Below, piece by piece: positions 8,723-18,351 of a DNA stretch of 64,000 nt (the stretch's first letter is position 1; every line of letters begins with the position of its first letter). The DNA comes from Candidatus Acetothermia bacterium (GTDB lineage Bacteria > Bipolaricaulota > Bipolaricaulia > RBG-16-55-9). The DNA lies in contig JACQCZ010000015.1 of the NCBI GenBank assembly GCA_016201405.1, forward strand, positions 186,001-250,000, given 5' to 3'. Position numbers and translations under genes: made by a program. A model generated the notes under the pieces. The model was not told the DNA's origin. It saw only the letters and a list, made by a program, of their open reading frames with translations, and did not search any database.

Positions 8723-11209
8723 ATGGTCGGTAAGGTCTCAAAACAGAGGTGGAGGTTGGCCGTCAGTTTTGGACTCCTCTCTCTTGCGATCTTTTCGCAT
8801 CCCTTGCCTGCACAGGTGACTCATCAGAGCCCTCCTCTGGTCGTTGACGCCACATCGGCAGCCAATGAGGATACCGACGGCGATAATCGCTTCAAGAGCA
8901 TTCAAGGAGCTCTCTCTTCGCCACAACTGGATGAATATGCCACAATCTCCGTAAAGCCCGGACGTTATACAGGCGATCTGGTCATCAATAAAGAAGGCGT
9001 CAAGCTGGAGTCCACAGGCGGAGCTCCTCAGACGATCATTGATGGCCGGATCGAGATCCGCGCCCGCAACGTCCAGATCATCGGCTTCTCCATCGAAGCA
9101 GGCGCCAATAACACAGCAGTCACCATCGAAGGGGAAGGAGCCCTTCTCAAGAATAATAAGATCTACGAGGCCGCTCATGGAGTGGACATTGAAGGGGTCA
9201 ACAGCGCTTCGGTAAAGCAGAATCAAATTTATAATCACACAGGCGATGCCCTCATTGTCAAAGATGCCTGGGATGTCGAGTTTGTCGAAAATGAGCTGCG
9301 CGGGAATGAGGGAGCGGGCGCCAGCGTCGAAGGCGCGCACAACCTGACATTTAATAAAAATCTCGTGACGTTTAATCGCTTTGGTGGTCTTTGGGTAAAA
9401 GATTCCCAACAGTTGGCAATCAACGAGAATTCAATTCAAGACAACGACATTGTCGGTCTCTCACTGGATGGCTCTTCGGGAGGAACGATCCAGAAGAACC
9501 AGTTCCTGTCAAACGAAGTGGGCATGGTGCTCACCAGCTCCATGGACAACACTATTGAAGACAACGTCATGAAACAGGGGCGCTCTGCAGGCCTTGTGGT
9601 CAAGAATGAGGCTCATGGCAATACATTTAAGAACAACACCATTCAGGGGAATCAGGGTAAAGGCTCTACCGGCATACGATTAGCTGGAAATGTTTTTGAT
9701 AACGAATTCGTGAAGAATCAAGTCTCTGAGAATGGCGCCGGGCTCGTGCTGGCGCAAAATGAGAATGGAACTCCTTCTAACAACATCTTTGAAGAGAACG
9801 AGTTCACTCTCTCAGACAGCCAGGGCATCCAGATTGACCCGGTAGCGCAGAGAAACCGCTTTATCAAGAATAATATTCATCAAAACCTGGAAGAGGGAAT
9901 TGCCAACTCCGGCGATGCCACAATTTTTGAGCAGAATGAGATCTCGCAGAACGGAACTGTCGGGCTGCTCTTGCAAAACTCCAAGAATGCCAGCGCCCAA
10001 GGCAACTCCATCAAAGAGAATGGCGACGTGGGCGTATTGATGAAAAGCTCTTCCGGTGTCTTGCTCTCCGAGAACAAGATCATGAACAACGTGCGCGATG
10101 GCGTTCAGATCTCAGGCAGCGATAATTTGCGCCTCTTATCCAACGTCATCACCAACAATGGCTCCGGGGGTCTGCGCGTGGAAGATGCCAGCCACGTTTC
10201 AGCGCTAAACAACACCATTCAAGACAACTCTGAGCAAGGGGCAACGTTTTCAAATGTGCAGCATCTGGAGATGCAAGAGAATAAGATCATTTCCAATGGC
10301 CTGGGTGGGGTATCACTGGATAAAGTCAATGGTGCCGATCTCGATTCCAACCAATTTTCCGAGAACACACGGTATGGGCTTCTCTCCTCAAACAGCACAG
10401 ATGTCTCGGCCTCTCGCAACTTCTGGGGCGATCCCCAAGGCCCCTCTGGAGCCTTTACGGGGCATGGGAACGCTGCGTTAGGCGTGGATATGGGTCAAGT
10501 GACTCCATGGCTGCCTGCCAAGCCAGATGACTTGGATTTGCACTCCGTCTCAGGCAAGATTCTCGATTCTCCCGAGGGACCGCGTATTGAATTTGACGCA
10601 ACCGATCGGCTCGGAATGATTCTGGAGCTCTTCAAACCCGGCTTGAATGGCAAAGATCTGGCCTCCATGGCCATTGTTCTTGCCGCGCGATATCACGCCC
10701 GCCCGCAGAGTGCTCCACCCCTTGAGAAAGAGATTGGCTTCTACAATGTGAGCGTGGATGGGCTGAACACGGGCGTCGCTGAGATCACATTCATGTATCG
10801 AGAGGAAGATGAGCCTGCAGGCTTAGATCCGAGCAAATTGCAGATCTTTCTTTACAAAAATGGAGCTTGGGTGCCAATGCCAGGGACAGTGAGCCCGGGT
10901 CTAAGGCGCGTCACTGGCGAGATCCCGATTGAATATCTCAATGGGGGCTTGATTGGGTTGGGAACCTTGGGAAACTCAAAGAATCAGGTCCTTCAATCTC
11001 CTGGACAGCCTCAAAAGAAGAAGAATCTAGCCCCTTTGACCTCTCTGAAGGGGCCAAGGCCTCCGATGGGGGATATTCTATTGTTAATGTTATTCGCAGT
11101 CAGTCCGTGGCTCTTGTTAATAGCCTTCTATTCGCTGGTTCGCGCGGTGAGGAGAGGCACGCCAGCTCGCCGCCGGGTCGCGCATATCTTCCGCATCTGG
11201 AATCTATAG
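8723..11209 (+). CDS. Secreted and membrane-anchored parallel beta-helix protein (paralogue)
   Basis: An 828-residue paralogue of the gene before it. Signal peptide (FGLLSLAIFSHPLPA), entry region ending in VKPGRYTGD, a long stack of beta-helix coils rich in asparagine ladders, the shared RNFWGDPQGPSG element, and the shared C-terminal beta domain. Unlike its neighbour it ends with a proline/lysine-rich linker, one hydrophobic helix (ILLLMLFAVSPWLLLIAFY) and an arginine-rich tail. That end looks like a membrane anchor or sorting tail. ATG at 8723 is preferred to the GTG two codons upstream because GAGGGAGGGG lies just before it. The two genes look like a tandem duplication followed by divergence. 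Confidence 0.85.
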   Translation: MVGKVSKQRWRLAVSFGLLSLAIFSHPLPAQVTHQSPPLVVDATSAANEDTDGDNRFKSIQGALSSPQLDEYATISVKPGRYTGDLVINKEGVKLESTGGAPQTIIDGRIEIRARNVQIIGFSIEAGANNTAVTIEGEGALLKNNKIYEAAHGVDIEGVNSASVKQNQIYNHTGDALIVKDAWDVEFVENELRGNEGAGASVEGAHNLTFNKNLVTFNRFGGLWVKDSQQLAINENSIQDNDIVGLSLDGSSGGTIQKNQFLSNEVGMVLTSSMDNTIEDNVMKQGRSAGLVVKNEAHGNTFKNNTIQGNQGKGSTGIRLAGNVFDNEFVKNQVSENGAGLVLAQNENGTPSNNIFEENEFTLSDSQGIQIDPVAQRNRFIKNNIHQNLEEGIANSGDATIFEQNEISQNGTVGLLLQNSKNASAQGNSIKENGDVGVLMKSSSGVLLSENKIMNNVRDGVQISGSDNLRLLSNVITNNGSGGLRVEDASHVSALNNTIQDNSEQGATFSNVQHLEMQENKIISNGLGGVSLDKVNGADLDSNQFSENTRYGLLSSNSTDVSASRNFWGDPQGPSGAFTGHGNAALGVDMGQVTPWLPAKPDDLDLHSVSGKILDSPEGPRIEFDATDRLGMILELFKPGLNGKDLASMAIVLAARYHARPQSAPPLEKEIGFYNVSVDGLNTGVAEITFMYREEDEPAGLDPSKLQIFLYKNGAWVPMPGTVSPGLRRVTGEIPIEYLNGGLIGLGTLGNSKNQVLQSPGQPQKKKNLAPLTSLKGPRPPMGDILLLMLFAVSPWLLLIAFYSLVRAVRRGTPARRRVAHIFRIWNL

Positions 11210-11222
11210 AACAGCACTAAGC

Positions 11223-11885
11223 TTACGGCACAGCCTCTTTTTGCAGAACAAAGGCGATGCTAGCCTGATCCAGCACTTCACCGCTCCCGTCTTCGACAAA
11301 TGCCTTAAAGAGAGTAAAGCCAGCGTGGTACTTTGGCTCCTTGGCGCGAAATTTGATGGGCAGCTTGATCGTCTGCCCAGGCAAGAGCCAGATGGCGCGG
11401 GGGCTGATGGCCTCACGGGTGCTGCCATCGGCATTGACCACAATTGCCTCGACTTTTACCTTCCAGATCTGGTCCGGGTAGGGATTACTCAGCTGGGCCA
11501 TAAATTGAATCAGCCCTGGCAGAGGCACAATGGCATGAGAACTCTGAGGCAAGAGCTTCAAATTCTCCCCAGGCACATAAGGAGGCACATCAAGTGGACC
11601 CAGATCGGCAATATCAAAGATCCCTATCTCCGTGAAAATACTGCCTGGTCTGGAATCAGTCGGTGAAGACGAATCTTTCAGTTGAAGTGCCTGCAGCTCT
11701 CCATGACTGAGTCGAAGCTGTGCCGCAGAAGATGTCGTAGTAGCAATAGATTCAAGAGCGAAGTGCGGCTCATCATCCCCTGCTCCAAACGGGATGAGAA
11801 TAGAAAAGATAACGGGATTGAAAAAGATCGCACATGTCAAAATTAAGAGCGCGACCCCTCCGAGGATCAAGCCAAAAACCCTCAT
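11223..11885 (-). CDS. Hypothetical membrane-anchored protein with a beta-rich C-terminal domain
   Basis: Unrecognised protein of 220 residues. It starts with one strong hydrophobic helix (residues 2-30, VFGLILGGVALLILTCAIFF) that would act as a signal anchor, and the rest is predicted to be outside. The C-terminal half (about 110-215) reads like an immunoglobulin-like or CARDB-type beta sandwich (VKVEAIVVNADGSTREAI, then LLPGQTIKLPIKF). ATG at 11885 is preferred over the upstream TTG, with GGAGGT five bases before it. It converges on the beta-helix gene with 13 bases between. Function unknown. Confidence 0.65.
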   Translation of the reverse strand: MRVFGLILGGVALLILTCAIFFNPVIFSILIPFGAGDDEPHFALESIATTTSSAAQLRLSHGELQALQLKDSSSPTDSRPGSIFTEIGIFDIADLGPLDVPPYVPGENLKLLPQSSHAIVPLPGLIQFMAQLSNPYPDQIWKVKVEAIVVNADGSTREAISPRAIWLLPGQTIKLPIKFRAKEPKYHAGFTLFKAFVEDGSGEVLDQASIAFVLQKEAVP

Positions 11886-12093
11886 TCGGACCTCCAAGTC
11901 GTCCAGTGACCAACTTGATCCTACGTGTGATCTTTTGCGATGGGAAGGAAATTATTTATGTGGAGACCCGAACTAGGTCGAGGATGGAGCAGCCGTGGCG
12001 CACGAGCAATCTGCCCGCATGGGATTTCGCATCACTGCATCTGTCCCCAAGGGAGGGGGAAGGGGTTCATTTCAGGTCCGGCGTGTAGCAAAA

Positions 12094-12981
12094 TTAATGC
12101 TCGTAGCCTCTGTCATTCAGTTCTGTAATCTTTCCGTCCTCTTCAAGAAAAATTCCATCTTTGATGACCTCTCCAATCACCCGAAAAGCTGCTATTCTCT
12201 GTGCAGCTTGAAGATTCGTTTTTGAGATCGTGAATAGAAGCTCAAAGTCCTCGCCTGTGTAGAGCGCCATCTCATCTCGCTCCATCTTCGTACTGGATAA
12301 ACTTTGCACTTCGCGTGTCACCGGAATCTTTTCATGCGAGATCTGAAAACCAACTCCGCCCGCCTCGCTCATCTGATAGAGAGAGCGAGCCAAGCCATCA
12401 CTGATATCCATCATGCTCGTTGCAAACGGGGCCAGTGACAAGCCTTCATTGATTCTTGGAGTAAAGCAGAATAACTCATTGGCTTCATCCAGCTTTTTAT
12501 TGGCAAAGAGTTTGAGTGCTGCGGCCGTTCTCCCCAACTGTCCCGTCACACAGACAAGATCGCCATGTTTTGCACCGCTTCGTTTGATTGGCTCCCTTGA
12601 TTCACCGACTGCCGAGCTGACCAGCGTCAGCACAGAATGTCTTGAAAGATCGCCGCCCACATAGGGAGCTTGCACGTGATTACAGCAGTCCTGCAGGCCT
12701 TTTAAGACTTCCTCCAAAAACTCTTGCTCAAACTCTGGCGCACCCAGAGCAACGACCACGCCTAATGGTGTTGAACCCATTGCGGCGATATCGCTGAGGG
12801 AGACAGCCACTGTGCGCCAGCCCATGGTGTAGGGAGTCGTGCCTTTCGGAAAATCGGCAGGCTCAAAGAGCATGTCTGTGGTCAGTACCAGCTGAGTATC
12901 TCGAAAGGGAAGGATGGCGCAGTCATCGCCAGCATAGGGCACTTTCATCTTGAGCCACTTGAGAACCTCACGCTCGTTCAT
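12094..12981 (-). CDS. thiL: Thiamine-monophosphate kinase
   Basis: Phosphorylates thiamine monophosphate to thiamine diphosphate. The 295-residue protein matches the PurM-like ATP-binding fold: GDDCAILP and TTDMLFE near the N-terminus, SLSDIAAMGSTPLG, VGGDLSR, VTGQLGRTAAAL and the C-terminal MDISDGLARSLYQM. The aspartates that bind Mg-ATP are present (GDD, TTDM, DISDG). No other thi gene is nearby. The gene is divergent from the small RAM-domain gene at 13054. Confidence 0.93.
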   Translation of the reverse strand: MNEREVLKWLKMKVPYAGDDCAILPFRDTQLVLTTDMLFEPADFPKGTTPYTMGWRTVAVSLSDIAAMGSTPLGVVVALGAPEFEQEFLEEVLKGLQDCCNHVQAPYVGGDLSRHSVLTLVSSAVGESREPIKRSGAKHGDLVCVTGQLGRTAAALKLFANKKLDEANELFCFTPRINEGLSLAPFATSMMDISDGLARSLYQMSEAGGVGFQISHEKIPVTREVQSLSSTKMERDEMALYTGEDFELLFTISKTNLQAAQRIAAFRVIGEVIKDGIFLEEDGKITELNDRGYEH

Positions 12982-13053
12982 AAATAGCCAGACGCCTCAT
13001 TCATCGTCTATGATAGTCCATCATACATCCGTTGCATTTTGGGGAGGGATTTT

Positions 13054-13332
13054 ATGGCAGTCCAAGCGTATGTGCTGATCCGTTGCGAAGCTGGCACGGC
13101 CACCCGCGTCGTGGAAGAGCTGCGCAAGAAGGACCACGTCGCCAGGGCCAACTCTGTCTTTGGCGATTATGATGTCATTGCCCGCGTCAGCGTCACCGAG
13201 CTTCCATCTTCATTCTCGATCTCAACTCTTGAGGAGATCGTCTTTAAAGAGATCCAAAAGGTCCATGGAGTGATCAGCACCAAGACTCACATCGTCACTT
13301 CGCGTGATCCCGACTTTGATCATCACAATTAA
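13054..13332 (+). CDS. Stand-alone Lrp/AsnC ligand-binding (RAM) domain protein
   Basis: A 92-residue protein consisting only of the RAM domain of Lrp/AsnC regulators: AVQAYVLIRCEAG, then SVFGDYDVIARV and STKTHIVTS. There is no helix-turn-helix. Known stand-alone RAM proteins form ring oligomers that bind amino acids and may modulate other proteins. ATG at 13054 follows GGGAGG, so the upstream in-frame start is not used. It lies 14 bases before the threonine synthase gene, probably co-transcribed, which suggests amino-acid sensing for that pathway (inference). Confidence 0.85.
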   Translation: MAVQAYVLIRCEAGTATRVVEELRKKDHVARANSVFGDYDVIARVSVTELPSSFSISTLEEIVFKEIQKVHGVISTKTHIVTSRDPDFDHHN

Positions 13333-13346
13333 TAGAAACTTTGCCC

Positions 13347-14585
13347 ATGACTCCAAGCTATCTCAGCCATCTGGAGTGCAGCCTCTGCCGCAAGAGGTTT
13401 GACGCGCAACAGCTACAGAATGTCTGCATAGAGTGCGGCAAGCCATTACTCCCTCGGTATGATCTTGACAGACTGGCCCGCCGCTGGAACCCGGATAGTT
13501 TGTGGGACCGCGAGCCAACAATGTGGCGCTACCGAGAGCTTCTGCCCGTCCAAGATGAAAAAAACATAATCTCATTGGGTGAGACGAATACACCACTCAT
13601 TCATACCAAGAGGCTGGGGGAGCACTTAGGGCTGGAAAATCTCTATGTGAAAGATGAGAGTCGCCTGCCAACCGGCACCTTCAAATCACGTGGACTCGTC
13701 ATGGCCGTCTCCCGCGCCCTCGAATTGGGGGTGAAGCGGGTCGCCATCCCATCAGCCGGGAATGCAGCCGAGGCGCTCAGCGTCTATGCCGCCCGCGCCG
13801 GGCTGGAAGCTTTTGTCTTCATGCCTCAAGATGCCCCGCTCGCCAATCAGCTCATCTGCAATGCCACCGGAGCAAAGGTCTTTTTGGTCAATGGGCTGAT
13901 CAGCGATGCCGGAAAGATTGTGCGGCAAGGCACCGAAGCTTGTGGCTGGTTCGATCTCTCGACATTCAGAGAGCCCTATCGTGTCGAAGGCAAAAAGACG
14001 ATGGGTCTTGAGCTGGCTGAGCAGCTGGGCTGGACACTGCCTGACGTGATCATCTATCCAACGGGGGGCGGCACGGGTCTCGTTGGCATGTGGAAGGCAT
14101 TTGAAGAGCTAGAGCACTTGGGCTGGATCGGTAAAAAACGGCCGCGCATGATCAGCGTGCAGTCTTCGGGATGCGCCCCGATCGTGAAAGCCTTTCGAGA
14201 AGGGGCTGAAACGGCTGAGTTCTGGGAGAATGCCGAAACAATCGCTGGAGGGCTGCGGGTCCCCGGCCCACTCGCCGATCGCCTGATCTTGAGCACCATT
14301 CGAGAGAGCAACGGCAAAGCCGTCGCTGTGCCGGACAGCCTCATCCAAGCGGCCATGATCCAGATGAGCAGGTCTGAAGGGCTGATGCCTTCACCCGAAG
14401 GAGCGGCCACACTCGTAGCAGCCCAGAAATTGGTGCAAGCCGGAGAGGTTGCAGCCCATGAGAGAGTTGTTCTATTCAACTGCGGCACGATGCTCAAACA
14501 TTTGGATCTGTTGCAGAGCAAGGATTTCCCCATTCTCGATCCGAAAAGCCCTGTCAATTATAAGAGTCTGATCCAAGACCCGTAG
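13347..14585 (+). CDS. thrC: Threonine synthase
   Basis: PLP enzyme that converts O-phosphohomoserine to threonine. The 412-residue protein has an N-terminal zinc-ribbon-like segment (C11, C14, C27, C30) seen in the archaeal/plant-type branch, then VKDESRLPTGTFKSRG with the PLP lysine K113, PSAGNAAEAL, and the phosphate cup PTGGGTGL. ATG at 13347 is taken; a TTG two codons upstream is also possible. It follows the RAM-domain gene closely. Other fold type II enzymes are unlikely because of the cysteine module and overall match. Confidence 0.88.
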   Translation: MTPSYLSHLECSLCRKRFDAQQLQNVCIECGKPLLPRYDLDRLARRWNPDSLWDREPTMWRYRELLPVQDEKNIISLGETNTPLIHTKRLGEHLGLENLYVKDESRLPTGTFKSRGLVMAVSRALELGVKRVAIPSAGNAAEALSVYAARAGLEAFVFMPQDAPLANQLICNATGAKVFLVNGLISDAGKIVRQGTEACGWFDLSTFREPYRVEGKKTMGLELAEQLGWTLPDVIIYPTGGGTGLVGMWKAFEELEHLGWIGKKRPRMISVQSSGCAPIVKAFREGAETAEFWENAETIAGGLRVPGPLADRLILSTIRESNGKAVAVPDSLIQAAMIQMSRSEGLMPSPEGAATLVAAQKLVQAGEVAAHERVVLFNCGTMLKHLDLLQSKDFPILDPKSPVNYKSLIQDP

Positions 14586-14602
14586 AGTTGTGCTACGATC
14601 TT

Positions 14603-14629
14603 GTCATGCCCGCTTTCGTGGGAATTGAG
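14603..14629. repeat. Dispersed palindromic repeat, short form (degenerate)
   Basis: A 27-base imperfect palindrome with the form GTCAT..CCCGCTTTCGTGGGAAT..., a reverse-oriented, partly decayed version of the unit at 22403-22429. It lies between thrC and pepF, next to a second repeat type. Confidence 0.55.
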
Positions 14630-14651
14630 AGGCTTTAAAATCATAACGCCA

Positions 14652-14688
14652 CTGGATTCCGGCTCGCGCATTGCCTGGCCGGAATGAC
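14652..14688. repeat. Dispersed palindromic repeat, GGCTCGCG form
   Basis: A 37-base unit starting CTGGATTCCGGCTCGCG and ending TGGCCGGAATGAC; the ends pair (ATTCCGG with CCGGAAT). A 39-base copy in the other orientation is at 25374-25412. It ends 17 bases before the pepF start, so it could fold in the leader of that mRNA. Confidence 0.7.
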
Positions 14689-14705
14689 ACTAAAGGAGGA
14701 AGTCT

Positions 14706-16517
14706 ATGCCCACCGCCATTCGAACCCGAAATGAGATTCCAGTTGAGCATACCTGGGATTCATCGAGCATTTATTCGTCGGATGAAGCGTGGGAGCGCGA
14801 GATTGCAGAGACCGAAAAACTTCTGAAAGAGCTGTCGCGATTCAAGGGATCTCTCAGTAAAAACCCTGAAAGACTTGTGGAGTGGTTTGCGGCGTCCGAA
14901 GATGCCTTGAAGCGCGTCGGTATGATCACCACCTATGCGACACTCCACTTCACCGTAGATACGAGCAACCCCAAGGCGGCAGCGATGAATGACCGCTCTC
15001 GAGGGCTGATGGCGCGCGCCATGGGTGCCATAGCCTTTGCTGAGCCTGAGATGCTTGAACTTGGAACGAAAAAGCTGCAGCAGTGGATCAAAGAGGAGCC
15101 GCGCTTAAAGATCTATGAGCATCATTTTGAAAAGATGGAGAGCCGCCGCGCGCATACCCGCTCCGGCGAAGTCGAAGAGCTTCTGAGCCAGGTGATGGAC
15201 CCCTTCCGCACGGCCGCTTCCATTCATGGGACGCTGAACGACGCCGATCTGCGCTTTCAGCCGGCAGAGTCTTCAGAGAAGGGGACAGAGCCAGCCGAGA
15301 TCATTCAGGGCACCATCGGGAAACTCCTCAACAGCCCGGACCGGGAAATTCGCCGCACAGCCTGGGAGCATTATGCCGATGCCCATTTGGCCATAAAAAA
15401 CACAATGGCCAGTTGTATGGCGACAGGCATAAAGCAAGATGTTTTCCTGGCTCGCGCTCGAAAATACTCTTCATCTCTAGAAGCAGCTCTCACACCCAAT
15501 CACATTCCACTCGAAGTCTTTCACAATCTGATTCAAGTTTTTAAAAAAAATCTGCCCACGTGGCATCGATACTGGGCCATCCGCAAGCAGGCGCTTGGCT
15601 ACAAGACGTTTCATGTCTATGACATCAAGGCCCCACTCACAGATCAAGAGAAGCCCATCTCGTTTGACGAGACGTTCAAATGGATCTGCGAAGGGATGAA
15701 GCCCCTTGGCGATGACTACGTCAAGGCCATGAGCCATGGCGTTCAGAAAGAGCGCTGGGTAGACATCTACCCCAACAAGGGCAAGCGCTCGGGCGCCTTC
15801 TCAACAGGAGTTCCTGGCACTCACCCATTTATTATGATGAGCTACAACGATGACATCTATGGCCTCAGCACATTGGCGCATGAGCTCGGCCACTCCATGC
15901 ATTCATATTACTCACGCAAGACTCAGCCCTTTGTGTATGCTCGCTATACGCTCTTTGTGGCCGAGGTCGCATCGAACTTCAACCAGGCGCTTGTTCGTGA
16001 TTATCTGCTCAGCGAGAAGAAAGATCGCGACTTTCAGATCTCTGTGATTGAGGAGGCGATGTCCAACTTCCATCGCTACTTCTTTATCATGCCCACTCTC
16101 GCCCGCTTCGAGCTGGAGATTCATGAGCGCGTAGAGCGCGGCGAAGCCCTTACTGCGGAAAGCCTAATCAAGCTCATGGCCAATCTCTTCCGAGAGGGCT
16201 ATGGCCATGGTGTTGAGATGGACGAGGAGCGGGTCGGGATCACCTGGGCGCAGTTTGCCACGCATCTCTACTCCAACTTCTATGTCTATCAGTACGCCAC
16301 AGGCATTGCAGGGGCACATGCGCTAGCCAACCGCGTTCTCAAAGAAGGCCAACGCGCTGCGAATGACTATCTAGAATTTCTAAGAGCAGGCGACTCTCTC
16401 TATCCCATTGACGCACTCAAGCGCGCAGGAGTAGATCTCTCAAAGCCAGCACCCGTAGAGGAGGCCTTTGGAGTTCTTGCTGAGTATGTGAATCGCTTGG
16501 AGAGCCTGCTTCAATAG
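14706..16517 (+). CDS. pepF: Oligoendopeptidase F (M3 family)
   Basis: Cytosolic zinc metallopeptidase that cuts short peptides. At 603 residues it is the full M3B length. The zinc motif HELGH is at residues 392-396 (H392, E393, H396), followed by SMHSYYS, and a C-terminal region with [12 protein letters not shown] and [17 protein letters not shown], typical of PepF. AAGGAGG precedes ATG at 14706. With the proteasome, ClpC and the S9 peptidase it would finish breakdown of peptides released by larger proteases (inference). It converges on pgi with 32 bases between. Confidence 0.93.
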   Translation: MPTAIRTRNEIPVEHTWDSSSIYSSDEAWEREIAETEKLLKELSRFKGSLSKNPERLVEWFAASEDALKRVGMITTYATLHFTVDTSNPKAAAMNDRSRGLMARAMGAIAFAEPEMLELGTKKLQQWIKEEPRLKIYEHHFEKMESRRAHTRSGEVEELLSQVMDPFRTAASIHGTLNDADLRFQPAESSEKGTEPAEIIQGTIGKLLNSPDREIRRTAWEHYADAHLAIKNTMASCMATGIKQDVFLARARKYSSSLEAALTPNHIPLEVFHNLIQVFKKNLPTWHRYWAIRKQALGYKTFHVYDIKAPLTDQEKPISFDETFKWICEGMKPLGDDYVKAMSHGVQKERWVDIYPNKGKRSGAFSTGVPGTHPFIMMSYNDDIYGLSTLAHELGHSMHSYYSRKTQPFVYARYTLFVAEVASNFNQALVRDYLLSEKKDRDFQISVIEEAMSNFHRYFFIMPTLARFELEIHERVERGEALTAESLIKLMANLFREGYGHGVEMDEERVGITWAQFATHLYSNFYVYQYATGIAGAHALANRVLKEGQRAANDYLEFLRAGDSLYPIDALKRAGVDLSKPAPVEEAFGVLAEYVNRLESLLQ

Positions 16518-16549
16518 ACTGTTGCAGTGTTATGAATAATTCACCAGCT

Positions 16550-18301
16550 TTACCTCAATGCCTCTGTCAATTTCGCGATGCCATGCACAACATCGTGCCC
16601 TAGATGAAAACGGATGACTTGCCGTTTGGCACGAATCAGAGCCTGGCGATCCCCAAGGGATTGGATGAGCTGAAGCAGGCCAAAGGTCATCGAAGACTCT
16701 TCAGAACCTGCTTCATCTGGAATAGACACATCCTGTTTCGGATCTGAGGTCAATTGAATAAATAATCCATGCCCCGCATCGCCTTTGTGAAGCTGACCTG
16801 TTGAGTGCAAAAAGCGCGGTCCATAGCCCACTGTGGTCGCTAGTTGAAATCTCGTCTCAATGAGAGTGCGAAGAGTTTGTAGGGCTTGATTGGCCTGATC
16901 CGAAGGCTGAATGTACGCTTGCAAAGCCACATAGCTTCGGCCTCTGCCATTCTCATCACCAGGGTTTGCATGATTCAAAAATGTCTGGAGAGCCTGATTA
17001 AGACTAAAAGCCTCTTCATCTGCATAGACTGAGATCTCACCCAATCGAAGCAGAGGTCTCTCTTCTGGCAGCGAGCCAGTCGCCAGATAAGACATCATCA
17101 TGGTGCGAGCGAGAGATTTGGCAGATTCGACATCTGGCTGATTGAAGGGGGTTACGTTTAGTCGCCAAGCCACAATCGCAGTGGCCATCTCCCATAGAAA
17201 GAATTGAGCACCGAGGTCATAGGAATCTTGCAATGAAACCTCAACAACAGGATGCGCAACGTTGGCTAGAGCCTGCAGCTTTGCATCAAACGACGTATCT
17301 CCAGCTAGAGCCAGTGCAACAAATAGGCGGTCATTGGCATAGAGTCGAGGTTCTGCGAGAGCCTCTCCGATGACAGGCAAAATCCCCCTGCCATCTTTGC
17401 CTGTGCTCTCGGCCACAAGCTGCTCCAGCCATGTGCCAAAAGGGCTAATAGCTTGTGAAGCGATCAGAGTCAATTTATCTCGGCCCGCGATGGCCAGCTC
17501 ACCGAGAATGGCACCCAGTCGCGTTGCAGGGTTGTCATCATCAGCTTGGCAGCGACAGGCCATCGCCATTGCTCGCTCCAGCAGCTTCTCAAGATCCATT
17601 CCAAGTAGAGCCGCTGGCACCAGTCCAAAGTGCGAGAGTGCCGAATAGCGCCCACCAATATCAGGATCACTAGTAAAGATCTTTCGGAACCGGACTTGCT
17701 CTGCGATTTTTGCCAAGGGGCTTTCGGCATCTGTGATCGCGACAAAATGTCCACCAGCTCTCTTGCTGCCTACAACTTTCGCCACTTGATTGTAAAAATG
17801 TTTGAAGAGAGTGATCGTTTCAAGAGTGCTTCCTGACTTCGATGAAACAATGAAAAGAGTGTTGTGAAGATCGAGCTTAGCGCATGTGACGCGAATGGCA
17901 TCGGGATCGATGCTATCTAGAACTGTCAGATCAAGATAGCCATTATTGACACCAAAGACCTTCCGAAAGAGTTCGGGCGCAAGGCTGGAGCCGCCCATGC
18001 CAAGCAGCAATGCGTTCGTAAATCCAGCACTTCGTGCTTCGTCTATAAATCCTCGGATCTCTGGAAGAGAACCTTGCATTCTCTCTGGGCAGTCGAGCCA
18101 GCCAAGTCGATTGCTGATCTCAGTGGGATCAGGCTGCCATAGGGTGTGATCCCGTTGCCAGAGACGCGAGATGACGTGCTCTGACTTCATCCTATCCAGA
18201 GTCTGGTTCACGGCCCTCTGATATCTTCCAATTTGAGCTTCCACATCCCTATTTAAGCTTCTTTGACCACTGCAAGCGAGCCGCTTGAATTGGAGGATCA
18301 T
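16550..18301 (-). CDS. pgi: Glucose-6-phosphate isomerase, tal-pgi-type
   Basis: Interconverts glucose 6-phosphate and fructose 6-phosphate. The 583 residues match the C-terminal half of the bifunctional transaldolase/phosphoglucose isomerase family. Key stretches are LWQRDHTLWQPDPTEISNRL, LLLGMGGSSLAPE, VSSKSGSTLET (sugar-phosphate SIS motif) and GGRYSALSHFGLVPA. No transaldolase part is attached or adjacent. The start at 18301 has no clear ribosome site, so the true start could be a little downstream, but the segment before LWQRDHTLW resembles the linker of the fusion proteins and is probably translated. Confidence 0.85.
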   Translation of the reverse strand: MILQFKRLACSGQRSLNRDVEAQIGRYQRAVNQTLDRMKSEHVISRLWQRDHTLWQPDPTEISNRLGWLDCPERMQGSLPEIRGFIDEARSAGFTNALLLGMGGSSLAPELFRKVFGVNNGYLDLTVLDSIDPDAIRVTCAKLDLHNTLFIVSSKSGSTLETITLFKHFYNQVAKVVGSKRAGGHFVAITDAESPLAKIAEQVRFRKIFTSDPDIGGRYSALSHFGLVPAALLGMDLEKLLERAMAMACRCQADDDNPATRLGAILGELAIAGRDKLTLIASQAISPFGTWLEQLVAESTGKDGRGILPVIGEALAEPRLYANDRLFVALALAGDTSFDAKLQALANVAHPVVEVSLQDSYDLGAQFFLWEMATAIVAWRLNVTPFNQPDVESAKSLARTMMMSYLATGSLPEERPLLRLGEISVYADEEAFSLNQALQTFLNHANPGDENGRGRSYVALQAYIQPSDQANQALQTLRTLIETRFQLATTVGYGPRFLHSTGQLHKGDAGHGLFIQLTSDPKQDVSIPDEAGSEESSMTFGLLQLIQSLGDRQALIRAKRQVIRFHLGHDVVHGIAKLTEALR

Positions 18302-18351
18302 ACAGATGGACGATTTGCCTTTTCAGATTTGTGCACCCAGAATGAGAAATT

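Noticed and set aside
11886-12093. A short gene in the gap before thiL
   Set aside because: Several short open frames exist in this 208-base gap but none has a ribosome site or protein-like composition; nothing could be supported.
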